Shown here one piece after another: positions 51,566-63,999 of a stretch of DNA of 64,000 nt. The position numbers were made by a program, and so were the translations under genes. The stretch is from Streptomyces sp. NBC_00091 (GTDB taxonomy: Bacteria > Actinomycetota > Actinomycetes > Streptomycetales > Streptomycetaceae): positions 5,952,001 through 6,016,000 of the forward strand of contig NZ_JAPEMA010000001.1 in assembly GCF_026343185.1 (NCBI RefSeq), written 5' to 3'. Numbering within the stretch: position 1 is the stretch's first letter; every line of letters begins with the position of its first letter. The notes beneath the pieces were generated by a model. It was not told where the DNA came from, searched no databases, and was given only the letters and a program-made list of their open reading frames with translations.

Positions 51566-53611
51566 GTGCCGAGCACCGTATCGCTGCCGGAGGACTGGCC
51601 CGCACACGCGGACCGGTCCCTGTCACTGAACCGGATGGGCAGTTTCGACTGGGACCTGGTCACCGGGCTCATGCACATGGACGCAGCGGCCCTCGAGGTC
51701 TTCGACACGACCCCGGACGAGTACGACGGCCGGCCGGGATCGCTCTCCCCGCGCGTCCCGCCCGCCGAGTCCGTCCGGCTGGACGCCCTCGTCTCCAGCG
51801 CCCTCAAGAGCGGAGTCGACAGCTACGGCGCCTACTTCCGGATCCGCTGCCACGACGGGCGGCTGCGCTGGACCCACACCCAGGGCCGCGTCATGCGCGG
51901 CCCGGACGGGCGCCCGTACCGGATCATCGGCATCGTCCGCGACGCGACCGAGGAACTGAGCCACTCCGCCGAACGCCTCGGGCTCGATGAAGAGCGCCGC
52001 CGCCAGACCTCCGTGGTCGAGAGCACCACCGCCGCCCTCGCCCACGCCCGGACCGTCCGCGACGTCATCGACGTCATCGGCGACGCCCACGGACTGGAGC
52101 GCCTCGGCTCGATGGGCATGGTGATGGGCCTGGTCGAGGCCGGCCGGATCCACCTGGTGGCCGAAGGCCCCGCCGACAGCTTCGTCCCCGGCACCCGCTA
52201 CACGCGCGTCGACGAGCAGTACCCGATGAGCGAGGTCGTCCGCTCGCTCCAGCCCCGGTTCCTCGACTCCGCCGAGGAGTTCGCCGAGGGGTACCCGGAG
52301 CTCTGGGCGAAGATCTCGTACATGCGGATATCGGCCGCCGCCTATCTGCCGCTGATCGCGCAGGCCCGCCCGATCGGCGCGATCGGCCTGCTCTACCAGG
52401 ACAAGGACGGCTTCACCCAGGACGAGCGGAACCTGCTGGTGGCCCTGGGCAGCAGCATCGCGCAGAGCCTCCAGCGGGCGATGCTGCTGGAGCAGGAGCA
52501 CGACCTCGCCGAGGGCCTCCAGCAGGCCATGCTGCCCCGCCGGATCCCGGCCGTCCCCGGCGCCCAGATCGCCGTGCGCTACCGGTCCGCCCGGATGGGC
52601 CAGGACATCGGCGGGGACTGGTACGACGTCATCCCGCTGCCCGGCGGCCGCGTCGGCGCCGTCATCGGCGACGTCCAGGGCCACGACACGCACGCGGCGG
52701 CCGTGATGGGCCAGCTGCGCATCGTGCTGCGCGCGTACGCCGCCGAGGGGCACTCACCGGGCACCGTGATGGCCCGGGCCTCGGTGTTCCTGCACGAACT
52801 GGACACCGACCGCTTCGCGACCTGCACCTACGTGGAGGCCGACCTCTCCACGGGGGTGCTCCAGCTGGTGCGCGCCGGCCACCTCGACCCGCTCCTGCGG
52901 ACCCGCGACGGGGACTGCCGCAGGCTTCCGGTGGAGGGCGGGATGCCGCTGGGCCTGTCGGCGGAGTTCGGCAGCCTGGAGTACCCGGTGACGACCGTGG
53001 AGCTGGACCCTGGGGAAACGCTTCTGCTGTGCACCGACGGGCTGGTGGAACAGCCCGGCGCGGACCTGGACGACGGCATCCGCCTGCTGACCGCCCTGGT
53101 CCGCGGCGGCCCGGCCGGCCTCCAGCCGCTCGCCGACCGGCTGTGCGAGGTGGTCGACGACCGGGGCGGCGACGACGACATGGCCCTGCTCCTGCTGCGC
53201 CGCCAGGACGAGGACACCCGGCCGGGCGGCGGCCGGCTCCAGCAGCACGTGGCCCCCGGGGACCCCGAGGCGCTCGTCGCCGCCCGGCACATGACCGGCG
53301 CGGCGGTGCGGTCGTGGGGCGCGCGCGGCCGGGCCGACGAGATCGAACTGGTCGCGGACGAGCTGATCGTGAACGCCCTGATGCACACGGACGGCCCGGC
53401 GATCGTGACCCTGCGCGTCCTGGCCGGCCCGCAGCGGCGGCTGCGGGTGGAGGTGGAGGACCGCTCCAGCGCCCTCCCGCGCCGCCGCGAGGCGGGGGAG
53501 GCGGGGGTCTCGGGGCGGGGCCTGATGCTGGTGGACCGGCTGGCGGACGTCTGGGGGGTGGAGCCCCGGGGCGGCGGCAAGTGCGTGTGGTGCGAGTTCG
53601 TGATGGATTAG
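51566..53611 (+). CDS. PAS-GAF-SpoIIE phosphatase with C-terminal anti-sigma kinase-like ATPase
   Basis: 681-aa signalling protein. PAS about residues 10-130 (MGSFDWDLVTGLMHMDAAALEVF, RWTHTQGRVMRGPDGRPYRIIGI), GAF about 160-310, PP2C/SpoIIE about 335-540 with metal-binding Asp in DIGGDWYD, IGDVQGHD, LLCTDGLVE and GGDDDMALLLL, and an RsbW-like HATPase at the end (VADELIVNALMHTDGP, GRGLMLVDRLADVWGV). It could both dephosphorylate an anti-sigma-factor antagonist and phosphorylate one. GTG at 51566 fits the PAS start; no clear Shine-Dalgarno. Confidence 0.92.
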   Translation: MPSTVSLPEDWPAHADRSLSLNRMGSFDWDLVTGLMHMDAAALEVFDTTPDEYDGRPGSLSPRVPPAESVRLDALVSSALKSGVDSYGAYFRIRCHDGRLRWTHTQGRVMRGPDGRPYRIIGIVRDATEELSHSAERLGLDEERRRQTSVVESTTAALAHARTVRDVIDVIGDAHGLERLGSMGMVMGLVEAGRIHLVAEGPADSFVPGTRYTRVDEQYPMSEVVRSLQPRFLDSAEEFAEGYPELWAKISYMRISAAAYLPLIAQARPIGAIGLLYQDKDGFTQDERNLLVALGSSIAQSLQRAMLLEQEHDLAEGLQQAMLPRRIPAVPGAQIAVRYRSARMGQDIGGDWYDVIPLPGGRVGAVIGDVQGHDTHAAAVMGQLRIVLRAYAAEGHSPGTVMARASVFLHELDTDRFATCTYVEADLSTGVLQLVRAGHLDPLLRTRDGDCRRLPVEGGMPLGLSAEFGSLEYPVTTVELDPGETLLLCTDGLVEQPGADLDDGIRLLTALVRGGPAGLQPLADRLCEVVDDRGGDDDMALLLLRRQDEDTRPGGGRLQQHVAPGDPEALVAARHMTGAAVRSWGARGRADEIELVADELIVNALMHTDGPAIVTLRVLAGPQRRLRVEVEDRSSALPRRREAGEAGVSGRGLMLVDRLADVWGVEPRGGGKCVWCEFVMD

Positions 53612-53720
53612 CGTCCCCGGCGGCCGGATCGCGGCCGGATCGCGTCCGGACCGGGTCCGGGTCGTCGCGTCCGGTCGCGGCCGGGTCGCGTTCGGCGCGA
53701 GGGGGCGGGAGGCTGGGAGG

Positions 53721-54581
53721 GTGCCCGAGCTGCCGGAGGTCGAGGCCCTGAGGGAGTTCCTCGACGAGCACCTCGCCGGGCGGGTGGTCGAAGGCGTCCT
53801 CCCGCTCGCGGTCAGCGTGCTCAAGACCTACGACCCGCCCCTCACCGCCCTCGAAGGGCGGCCGGCCGGCCCCGTGGCCCGGTACGGGAAGTTCCTGGCC
53901 CTGCGGATCGGCGAGCTCCACCTCGTCACGCACCTGGCCCGGGCCGGCTGGCTGCGCTGGCGGGAGACCCTGCCCGCGCAGCCGCCCCGGCCCGGCAAGG
54001 GGCCGCTCGCGCTGCGCCTCGTACTGGCGGGCGGCGGCGGCTTCGACCTCACCGAGGCGGGCACGCAGAAGCGCCTGGCCGTGTACGTCGTGCGCGACCC
54101 CCAGGAGGTGCCGGGCATCGCCCGGCTCGGCCCCGACCCGCTGGCCGAGGGCTTCGACCGGGAGGCCTTCGCCGCGCTGCTGGCCGGCGAGCGGCGGCAG
54201 ATCAAGGGGGTGCTCCGCGACCAGAGCGTGATCGCCGGCATCGGGAACGCGTACAGCGACGAGATCCTGCACGCGGGGAAGGTCTCGCCCTTCAAACTGG
54301 CGGCCTCCTTCGACGAGGAGCAGGTCACCCACCTGCACCAGGCCGTACGGGACACCCTGCGCGCCGCCGTCGAACGGGCCCACGGGCTCGCCGCCGGGGA
54401 GCTGAAGGCCGAGAAGAAGAGCGGGCTGCGGGTCCACGGCCGGGCGGGTGAGCCGTGCCCGGTGTGCGGGGACACCGTCCGCTCGGTGTCCTTCGCGGAC
54501 TCCTCGCTCCAGTACTGCCCCACCTGCCAGACCGGGGGCAAACCGCTCGCGGACCGCAGGCTCTCCCGCCTCCTCAAGTAG
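53721..54581 (+). CDS. Fpg/Nei family DNA glycosylase
   Basis: Base-excision repair of oxidised bases. GTG start gives MPELPEVEAL, where Pro2 is the Schiff-base nucleophile and Glu3 is conserved. Helix-two-turn-helix region IKGVLRDQSVIAGIGNAYSDEILHAGKVSP and C-terminal zinc finger CPVCGD...YCPTCQTGG. 286 aa. GGGAGG eight nt upstream. Which of the Fpg, Nei or Nei2 activities applies is not decided. Confidence 0.92.
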   Translation: MPELPEVEALREFLDEHLAGRVVEGVLPLAVSVLKTYDPPLTALEGRPAGPVARYGKFLALRIGELHLVTHLARAGWLRWRETLPAQPPRPGKGPLALRLVLAGGGGFDLTEAGTQKRLAVYVVRDPQEVPGIARLGPDPLAEGFDREAFAALLAGERRQIKGVLRDQSVIAGIGNAYSDEILHAGKVSPFKLAASFDEEQVTHLHQAVRDTLRAAVERAHGLAAGELKAEKKSGLRVHGRAGEPCPVCGDTVRSVSFADSSLQYCPTCQTGGKPLADRRLSRLLK

Positions 54582-54608
54582 CCGGGGCGCTGCGTAGACT
54601 CCGGCACC

Positions 54609-54989
54609 ATGGCCGAGCAGCAGCCGCCGCCCCGGCGGGAGATCGTCACCGGAGTCCCGCGCGGCACCCGCCGCCGGCCTCCCGCGCACACCCCCGCCCG
54701 CTCGGAGATCTCCGAGCAGACCAGCCTCGGCGCCACCTACGTACGGGCCCTGATGCGCAGCCAGCTGCGTGCCGGGCTGGGCGCGCTGGCGGTGCTCGCC
54801 CTCGTGCTCGGGCTGCTGCCGCTGGGCTTCCTGGTGCCCCGCGCGGCCGCGGGCCCGCTGGTCTGGGTCGCGCTCGGGCTGGTGGCGTACCCGGTGATGT
54901 GGCTGATCGCCCGCTGGTACGTGGCCCGGGCCGAGCGCAACGAGGCCGACTTCACGGGCCTGGTGACGGACCCGGCCGAGACGGCCTAG
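54609..54989 (+). CDS. Small two-helix membrane protein
   Basis: 126 aa. A basic Pro-rich N-terminus (PPRREIVTGVPRGTRRRPP), then ATYVRALMRSQLRAGLGALAVLALVLGLLP and LVWVALGLVAYPVMWLIARWYVARAERNEADF. Resembles the small partner subunits encoded beside sodium:solute symporters in Streptomyces, but no symporter gene is adjacent. Confidence 0.75.
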   Translation: MAEQQPPPRREIVTGVPRGTRRRPPAHTPARSEISEQTSLGATYVRALMRSQLRAGLGALAVLALVLGLLPLGFLVPRAAAGPLVWVALGLVAYPVMWLIARWYVARAERNEADFTGLVTDPAETA

Positions 54990-54995
54990 CGCGGA

Positions 54996-55030
54996 GCGGA
55001 GACCGGAGACCGGAGCCCGGAGCCCGGAGT
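54996..55030. repeat. Short tandem GGAGNCC repeat
   Basis: Five consecutive 7-bp units (GGAGACC twice, GGAGCCC twice, GGAGTAGG) just after the small membrane protein gene. Confidence 0.6.
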
Positions 55031-55045
55031 AGGAAGGCCGCTGCC

Positions 55046-55561
55046 CTAGAAGAGGTGCATCGCCAGGTGTCCCAGCGGCAGCCCGAGCTGCCAGGCCGGG
55101 GTCCACACGCGGGCGTTCTCGTCCAGGCCCGGCGGGGTGTCGGCGTGGCCGTGCCGGCCGGGGTCGAGGTTGGTGGCGAACAGCTCCGTGTGGTCCAGCC
55201 AGCGCCAGGCCGCCCGGGCCAGCTCGAGGTCCGGATCCTCGCCGCGGCCGCGCTCGCGGGCCTCCTCGCCCAGCGCGAGGAACCGGGTGTGGACCCAGTC
55301 GCGCCAGGGGTGCCCGTACGCCGTCAGCGAGAGCCATTCGTCGAGCTGCGAGACCACCCGGATCCCGGACAGTTCGCCGGCCGCGTCCGAGAGGTAGATC
55401 GTCAGCGCGAGCGTGTCGCGCCCGGCACGGAACTCCAGCGTGCTCACCGGGATCAGCCGGCCCGTGCGCAGCAGCTCGTCCGCGATGTACTCCGCGTAGA
55501 GCCACGCCATGGGCACCGCCAGTCCGCCGTCACTGGTGCCGTTCGTACTCTCGGGCTGCAC
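55046..55561 (-). CDS. Conserved hypothetical protein
   Basis: 171 aa, soluble, acidic; MAWLYAEYIADELLRTGRL, RDTLALTIYLSDAAGELSGIRVVSQLDEWL and AWRWLDHTELFATNLDPG. GTG start with GGGAGAGGG upstream. No family recognised; monocistronic. Confidence 0.7.
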   Translation of the reverse strand: MQPESTNGTSDGGLAVPMAWLYAEYIADELLRTGRLIPVSTLEFRAGRDTLALTIYLSDAAGELSGIRVVSQLDEWLSLTAYGHPWRDWVHTRFLALGEEARERGRGEDPDLELARAAWRWLDHTELFATNLDPGRHGHADTPPGLDENARVWTPAWQLGLPLGHLAMHLF

Positions 55562-55767
55562 CGTTCCACCCTCTCCCGCGCGTCGAGCCTGCCGCCGTCA
55601 TCCCCGAGCCTTCACCCGGCGGCTCGCGGAACGGGGGATGTTTACTCAACTTGAACGGACTGATGCCGATATCGGTGTGCTCCGTGTCCGGATCGTGCGC
55701 ATGGAGGGCGTTCCTTGAGTGTTTCTCCACCGGCCCCACAGCGTGCCCCGAGCTCGCGGACCCCGGT

Positions 55768-56301
55768 TCAGGCGCCGAGCCCGTACCCCTGGAGCCCCTT
55801 GCGCAGGGCGCGCAGGGCGTAGTACGTACGGGACTTGACCGTTCCGGCGGGGATGCCGAGCTCCGCCGCCGCCTCGGCCACCGAGCGGTCCTGGAAGTAG
55901 ACCTGCATCAGCACGGCCCGGTGCTCGGGCCCCAGGCTGCCCACCGCCCGCCGGACGTCGATCGCGGTGACCGAGCCGGCCACCGCGTCCTCGGGGGCGG
56001 GTGCCTGCTCCAGGCCGTCGGAGTCGACCTCCTGCGGCCGTGAGAGCCGGGCCCGGCGGGCGTCGATCGCGAGCCGCCGCGCCACCGTGAACAGCCAGGG
56101 CCGCATCGATTCGTGCCCGCTCGCCAGCACCTCCGGATGCTGCCAGACCCGTACGAGGGTCTCCTGGACGAGGTCCTCGGCGCGTTGGGCGTCCCCTGCG
56201 GTGAGGCCGAGCAGGAAACCGAACAGGGCCCGCCCGTGGTCGCGCTGGAGTTCGGCGAGCGCCTCGGGTTCCGTGCGCTGGAGGGTGGGGGAGGGCGACA
56301 C
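55768..56301 (-). CDS. ECF-subfamily RNA polymerase sigma factor
   Basis: 177 aa. Region 2 (ALFGFLLGLTAGDAQRAEDLVQETLVRVWQHPEVL, then SMRPWLFTVARRLAIDARRARLSRPQE) and region 4 (SLGPEHRAVLMQVYFQDRSVAEAAAELGIPAGTVKSRTYYALRALRKGL). GTG at 56301 with AAGGAG seven nt upstream. No anti-sigma gene downstream; an in-frame extension upstream to 56421 lacks homology. Confidence 0.93.
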   Translation of the reverse strand: MSPSPTLQRTEPEALAELQRDHGRALFGFLLGLTAGDAQRAEDLVQETLVRVWQHPEVLASGHESMRPWLFTVARRLAIDARRARLSRPQEVDSDGLEQAPAPEDAVAGSVTAIDVRRAVGSLGPEHRAVLMQVYFQDRSVAEAAAELGIPAGTVKSRTYYALRALRKGLQGYGLGA

Positions 56302-56596
56302 GAGTGGCTCCTTCCGGTTTCGCTTTCCGCGGGGATGCCGGGGCTGGGTCGGCGACACCCTCACCCTCACCTGCACGGAGCCGCCCGGGAACTGTCCGGC
56401 GGGGCCGTTGCGCCCAAGCACCCGGGTCGTCCGGTGGGCGGCCGCGCCGGGCGACGAACGGTCGAACGGCGCGGCGAACGGCCATGGGCCGTCGGAGTGG
56501 GGCGGGGCGGGCGGACTGCGCCGGTGCTTGACTTGCGGCCCCTTCTCCTATGGATTTCGGTTGATCTGACAGTCCTACAAATGGGAGCTGGGACAG
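56302..56596. other. Divergent region between ECF sigma and CapA-like genes
   Basis: About 295 bp with promoter-like TTGACT near 56,530 and TATGGA 15 bp later, reading toward the CapA-like gene. Spacing is short, so only a weak candidate. Confidence 0.35.
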
Positions 56597-57808
56597 ATGA
56601 CCAACCGCATCCGGCAGGCCCTCGCCCTGCTGTCGGCCCTCCTGCTGCCGGCGGCGGCCGCCGGCTGTTCCGCCGCCGGAGGCCCCGCGCCGGCCCGCCT
56701 CGGCTCCAGCGCCGCCGGGGCGCCCGCCGGCACGGCCGGACCGGGAGGCGCCACGGCCCCCGCCCCGAAGGGCTTCACCCTGGTCGCGAGCGGCGACGTA
56801 CTGCCGCACACCTCGGTCATCCAGCGGGCCGCGGCGGACGCGGACGGCGAGGGGCACGACTTCCGGCCCATGTTCTCCGGCGTCAAACCGGTGGTCTCGG
56901 CGGCCGACCTGGCCCTGTGCCACATGGAGACCATCTACGGAGAGGACGACGGGCCCTTCAGCGGCTACCCCGCCTTCGTCTCCCCGCCCACCGTCGCCGA
57001 CGCGCTCAAGGACGCCGGGTACGACGGCTGCTCCACGGCCTCCAACCACACGCTGGACGACGGGGCCGAGGGGCTGAAGCGCACCCTCGACCGGTTCGAC
57101 AAGGTCGGCCTCGGCCACGCGGGCTCCGCGCGCACGGCGGCCGAGGCGGCCCGCACCACCCTCTACCCGGCGGGCTCCGCCAAGGTCGCGCACCTCGCCT
57201 ACACCTACGACACCAACGGCTACCCCATGCCCGACGGGCAGCCGTGGGCGGTCAACCTGATGCGGCAGGACAAGATCGTCGCGGATGCGCGCACGGCCCG
57301 GAAGGCCGGTGCGGACGTGGTGCTGGTCAGCATCCACTGGGGCACCGAATGGCAGACCGAACCGGACGAGACCCAGCTCTCGCTGGGCAGGGCGCTGACC
57401 GCCTCGCAGAGCGGCGGACGCCCGGACATCGACATGATCCTGGGCACGCACGCGCACATCCCGCAGGCCTACGAGAAGGTCAACGGGAGCTGGATCGTCT
57501 ACGGCATGGGCGACCAGGTCGCGGGGGAGATGTTCAACCACACCGGCGCGCGCGACATGCGGGGCAACTACGGCTCCATCGGCCGTTTCACCTTCGCCCC
57601 GCCCGCCGCGCCCGGACAGCGCTGGCAGGTGACCAACGCCGAGTTCGTCCCGCAGATGATGGACCTGTCCACGGGCAGGGTCGTCAACCTGCCCGCCGCC
57701 CTCGCCGAGGACCCGGGCCACGAGGCGTACGAGAGCGCCGACGAGGCCATCACGGAGGCCGTCCTCAGCCGCGGCGCCGCCAAGGACGGCCTGAAGCGGG
57801 CCCGGTAG
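56597..57808 (+). CDS. CapA/PgsA-family metallophosphatase-like lipoprotein
   Basis: 403 aa. Signal peptide with lipobox LPAAAAGC-SAAG. CapA fold: LVASGDVLPHTSVIQ, DLALCHMETIYG, STASNHTLDDGAEGL, VVLVSIHWGTEWQ and ILGTHAHIPQAYEKVNGSWIVYGMGD supply the metal-binding Asp, Asn and His residues. Family members act in polyglutamate or capsule synthesis, but pgsBC partners are absent, so a cell-surface hydrolase role is equally likely. Confidence 0.9.
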   Translation: MTNRIRQALALLSALLLPAAAAGCSAAGGPAPARLGSSAAGAPAGTAGPGGATAPAPKGFTLVASGDVLPHTSVIQRAAADADGEGHDFRPMFSGVKPVVSAADLALCHMETIYGEDDGPFSGYPAFVSPPTVADALKDAGYDGCSTASNHTLDDGAEGLKRTLDRFDKVGLGHAGSARTAAEAARTTLYPAGSAKVAHLAYTYDTNGYPMPDGQPWAVNLMRQDKIVADARTARKAGADVVLVSIHWGTEWQTEPDETQLSLGRALTASQSGGRPDIDMILGTHAHIPQAYEKVNGSWIVYGMGDQVAGEMFNHTGARDMRGNYGSIGRFTFAPPAAPGQRWQVTNAEFVPQMMDLSTGRVVNLPAALAEDPGHEAYESADEAITEAVLSRGAAKDGLKRAR

Positions 57809-57892
57809 CCACTCGTGGGGGCCCGTCCACGGGCACCTCGAATTCTCGGCTCCGGCGCGCGGACCGGCGCGGCCCTCCCTACAGTGCCAAAC

Positions 57893-61195
<3,303 letters not shown>

Positions 61196-61250
61196 TCAGC
61201 GGGGTGGCTGGTCCGAGGGGGTGACGGGGGCGGGGCGCGTCCGCGCCTCT

Positions 61251-61270
61251 CGACATCTGCGGCGATGTCG
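61251..61270. promoter_or_regulatory. CGACATC/GATGTCG inverted repeat
   Basis: 7-bp arms with a 6-nt loop, 16 bp before the deacetylase ATG in an unusually AT-rich stretch (GATACGTAGTAATAATG). Operator or start-site hairpin rather than a lysX terminator. Confidence 0.4.
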
Positions 61271-61286
61271 TTGATACGTAGTAATA

Positions 61287-62183
61287 ATGAAAAATGACGA
61301 GCCGACAGTAGGGCGACGCATGCTCCTGCGTACCGCCGTCTTCCTCGGAATCGCCGCCGCCTCCGGCCTGGTCACCGCCGGCGAGGGCGGCCCCCAGGGC
61401 GGATCCACCGCCGGCGCCCCCGCCGGCGCCCCCGGCGCCGCTCCCGGACCGGCGCCCGGGCCGGCGGGCGCCGCCGGAGCCCCCGGGCTGCGCCCCGAAG
61501 GGCCGCCCGACAAGTCCTACCGGCTGCGGCCGATGACCGCCGAGGCACCCGCCCGGCCCCCCGTCGCCAAGCCCGCCGTCCGCAGCCGGCCCATCCTGGA
61601 GCTGCCCGCCGAAGCCGCCGAGGGCAGTTCCATGGTGCTGACCTTCGACGACGGCCCCGACCCCCGCTACACCCCGGCCATCCTCGACACCCTCGCCCGG
61701 TACGGGGTCCGCGCGATGTTCTTCGTCTGCGGGGAGATGGCAGCCGAGAACCGCGACCTGCTGCGCCGGATGACCACCGAGGGGCACGTCATCGGCAACC
61801 ACACCTGGACGCACCCGCTCATCCCCACGCTCGGCCGCTCCGCCCTCGAGGCCGAGATCGGGCGCACGAGCGAGGTCGTGCAGCAGGCCGTGGGCCAGGC
61901 CCCGCAGTGGTTCCGGGCGCCGTACGGGGCGTGGAACCGGGCCGCCTTCGAGATCGGCGCCGACCTGGGGATGGAGCCGCTCGCCTGGACCGTGGACACC
62001 CTCGACTGGAAGGAGCCGGGGACCGCCACGATCATCTCCCGGGTGCTGGGGGGCGCCGCCCCCGGGGTGATCGTGCTCAACCACGACGCCGGCGGCGACC
62101 GGTCGCAGAGCGTCCGGGCGCTCGAGGCGTACCTGCCCCAACTGCTCGGACGCGGCTACCGGATGACGCTGCCGACCCGCTGA
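61287..62183 (+). CDS. Exported polysaccharide deacetylase (NodB homology)
   Basis: 298 aa. N-terminal signal/anchor (RRMLLRTAVFLGIAAASG), Pro/Gly/Ala linker, then the NodB domain: MVLTFDDGPDPRYTP (metal Asp pair), HVIGNHTWTHPLIP (metal His pair), WFRAPYGAW and VIVLNHDAGGDRSQ. Carbohydrate esterase family 4; removes acetyl groups from peptidoglycan or another wall glycan. ATG at 61287 lacks a clear Shine-Dalgarno; ATG at 61320 is possible. Confidence 0.92.
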   Translation: MKNDEPTVGRRMLLRTAVFLGIAAASGLVTAGEGGPQGGSTAGAPAGAPGAAPGPAPGPAGAAGAPGLRPEGPPDKSYRLRPMTAEAPARPPVAKPAVRSRPILELPAEAAEGSSMVLTFDDGPDPRYTPAILDTLARYGVRAMFFVCGEMAAENRDLLRRMTTEGHVIGNHTWTHPLIPTLGRSALEAEIGRTSEVVQQAVGQAPQWFRAPYGAWNRAAFEIGADLGMEPLAWTVDTLDWKEPGTATIISRVLGGAAPGVIVLNHDAGGDRSQSVRALEAYLPQLLGRGYRMTLPTR

Positions 62184-62265
62184 GGGCGCGGTACCCCCTC
62201 CGGCGGGTCGGGGAGGTGGCCCCCGGCCCGCCGGGGCCCGTCGCGCCCTGGAGGGAAACGTTCCG

Positions 62266-62925
62266 TCAGCGGGTCGCCACCATCCGGGCGAAGACGACCA
62301 CGTTGCCGTCGTACCCCTTGGCCTTCGAGTAGGCGCCGCCACAGGTGATCACCCGGAGCTCCGCGTGCCCGGTGTCCCCGTACACCCGGGCTCCGGGGAA
62401 GGCCTCCTTGGAGAACACCTCCACTCCGTACACCTCGAAGACGGCGATCCGCCCGTCGTAGCGCTCCACCTCGATCCGGCTGCCCGGCTTGACCGAGCCC
62501 AGGCCGTAGAAGACCGCCGGGCCCTGCGCGTTGTCCACGTGCCCCACGATCACCGCCGAACCCTGCTGGCCCGGCGAGATGCCGTTGAGGTACCAGCCCG
62601 CCAGGTTGCGCTCCTGCGGTGGCGGGGCGTCGATCCACCCCTGCGCGTCCAGCCCGACCGTCATCACCGGCGCGTCCACGTTGATCGTCGGAATCCGGAC
62701 GCGCTGCACCGACGAGTGCTCCAGCACCTCCAGGTCCGCCGGCGGCGTCGGCGCCGGCAGCTGGTCCGCGCGCACGGCGACGGCCGCCGCGGCGGTGGGC
62801 TGCGGCGGCCCGTCCTCGGCGTTCGCCCCGTTCCTCATCATGGCGAGGCCGCTGAGCATGACCAGCGCGAGGACTCCCCAGGGGGAGCGTCTCCTCGGCG
62901 GCTGCTCGCACTCGTCCTCGGTCAT
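62266..62925 (-). CDS. Class F sortase
   Basis: 219 aa. Cytoplasmic tail, one membrane segment (WGVLALVMLSGLAMM) and a sortase barrel: VQRVRIPTINVDAPVMTVGL, SAVIVGHVDNAQGPAVFYGL (catalytic His) and LRVITCGGAYSKAKGYDGNVVVFARM (catalytic Cys and Arg). ATG at 62925 after AGGGAGAG. Lies next to two exported proteins with C-terminal membrane anchor and Arg cluster, a usual setting for this class. Confidence 0.93.
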   Translation of the reverse strand: MTEDECEQPPRRRSPWGVLALVMLSGLAMMRNGANAEDGPPQPTAAAAVAVRADQLPAPTPPADLEVLEHSSVQRVRIPTINVDAPVMTVGLDAQGWIDAPPPQERNLAGWYLNGISPGQQGSAVIVGHVDNAQGPAVFYGLGSVKPGSRIEVERYDGRIAVFEVYGVEVFSKEAFPGARVYGDTGHAELRVITCGGAYSKAKGYDGNVVVFARMVATR

Positions 62926-63277
62926 GGCTCTCCCTTCCCGACGCGGGGGTCCCGACCCGCGTTCATGTCCCTCCCCGGTACGCCCTTCTTCACGCACGTT
63001 AAGGGTGCACGGCCGGGACGGCGATCGGGGAAGGGCGAACGGGTGGTGCGCCCGGTTGGGGTGCGCCCATCCAGGTATTCGTCACATAAATGCCTGACGG
63101 CTCATGACCTGCGGATCCGTCAGATGATCAGTCCGCGCTTCGGCGTGTCGCTCAACCGGGCGGCCCAAAGGCGGAAATGCGCTGGTTGCGAGCCGCGCCG
63201 AGGGTTCGTGATGGGAGGCGTTCTCGTCGATCTGCCCGGGCCACCGCTCCGGGGCGCTTCCCGCTGGAGGTTCCACC
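62926..63277. other. Divergent region between sortase and secreted protein genes
   Basis: 352 bp, promoters for both genes presumably. GGAGG eight nt before 63278 is the only clear signal; no palindrome above chance noted. Confidence 0.4.
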
Positions 63278-63778
63278 ATGCGTGTTCTGCGCGCTCTCAC
63301 CGTGACCGCGGCCGCCTGCGCCGCGATCGGGCTCAGTGCCTCGTTCGCCGCCGCGAACTCGCCGCAGGGCGGCGGCAACGGCCCCAGCAACGTCACGGTC
63401 AACCCGTACTCCGTGCACCAGGGTGCCTCGATGCAGGTCAGCGCCGCGGGCTGCGGCCACGGCGGCACGGTCTGGTCGAACGGCAACTTTCCGCAGACGA
63501 ACCTGTCGGCCGGCTCCATCGGCTTCGCGACCGTCCGGATCTTCAACCACGCCTCGCCCGGCCACCACACGCTGTCGGTCAAGTGCCACGACAACAGCCT
63601 GGTGGCCACCCACCGGTTCACGATCCTGCCCGGCAACGGAGCACAGGGCGGTATCGGCGGTTCCTTCGGCCCGTCCACCGCCGAGACGGCCATCGGCGCG
63701 GGTCTGGTGGGCGTCGCGGCACTCGGCGCGGGCGCGCACGTGATGCGCCGCCGCCGTCCGGCGGGCTCCCGGGGCTGA
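63278..63778 (+). CDS. Secreted protein with C-terminal membrane anchor
   Basis: 166 aa. Signal peptide RALTVTAAACAAIGLSASFAAA, a beta-rich domain with two Cys (AAGCGHGGTVW, SVKCHDNS), then a C-terminal hydrophobic segment (AIGAGLVGVAALGAGAHVM) and RRRRPAGSRG. No LPXTG. Proteins of this layout are regularly found beside class F sortases in Streptomyces. Confidence 0.85.
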   Translation: MRVLRALTVTAAACAAIGLSASFAAANSPQGGGNGPSNVTVNPYSVHQGASMQVSAAGCGHGGTVWSNGNFPQTNLSAGSIGFATVRIFNHASPGHHTLSVKCHDNSLVATHRFTILPGNGAQGGIGGSFGPSTAETAIGAGLVGVAALGAGAHVMRRRRPAGSRG

Positions 63779-63802
63779 CGCCGCCCGGCCCCCGCCGCCG
63801 TC

Positions 63803-63832
63803 CGCCCCGGGTCCCGCCCAGGACCCGGGGCG
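63803..63832. terminator. Bidirectional hairpin terminator
   Basis: Perfect 12-bp arms (CGCCCCGGGTCC / GGACCCGGGGCG) around a 6-nt loop between two convergent genes. Confidence 0.85.
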
Positions 63833-63867
63833 ACCGGTGGTGGCCGGCGGTCGGCGACGGCGCGGGG

Positions 63868-63999
63868 TCAGTGGCCGCGGGCCTGGCGGCGCCGGCGCAG
63901 GGCGTACGCCGTACCGCCCGCGGCGGCGAGGAAGAGCGCGGCGCCCGCACCGAGTTCCAGGGGGTCCATCCCGGCCACGCTGCCGCCGAGCCCGCCCCG
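63868..63999 (-). CDS. C-terminal part of an exported membrane-anchored protein (partial)
   Basis: The gene runs off the right edge. Visible residues: GGSVAGMDPLELGAGAALFL, then AAAGGTAYALRRRRQARGH, a single membrane segment followed by an Arg cluster, the same tail design as the protein at 63278-63778. Confidence 0.7.
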   Translation of the reverse strand, partial: RGGLGGSVAGMDPLELGAGAALFLAAAGGTAYALRRRRQARGH

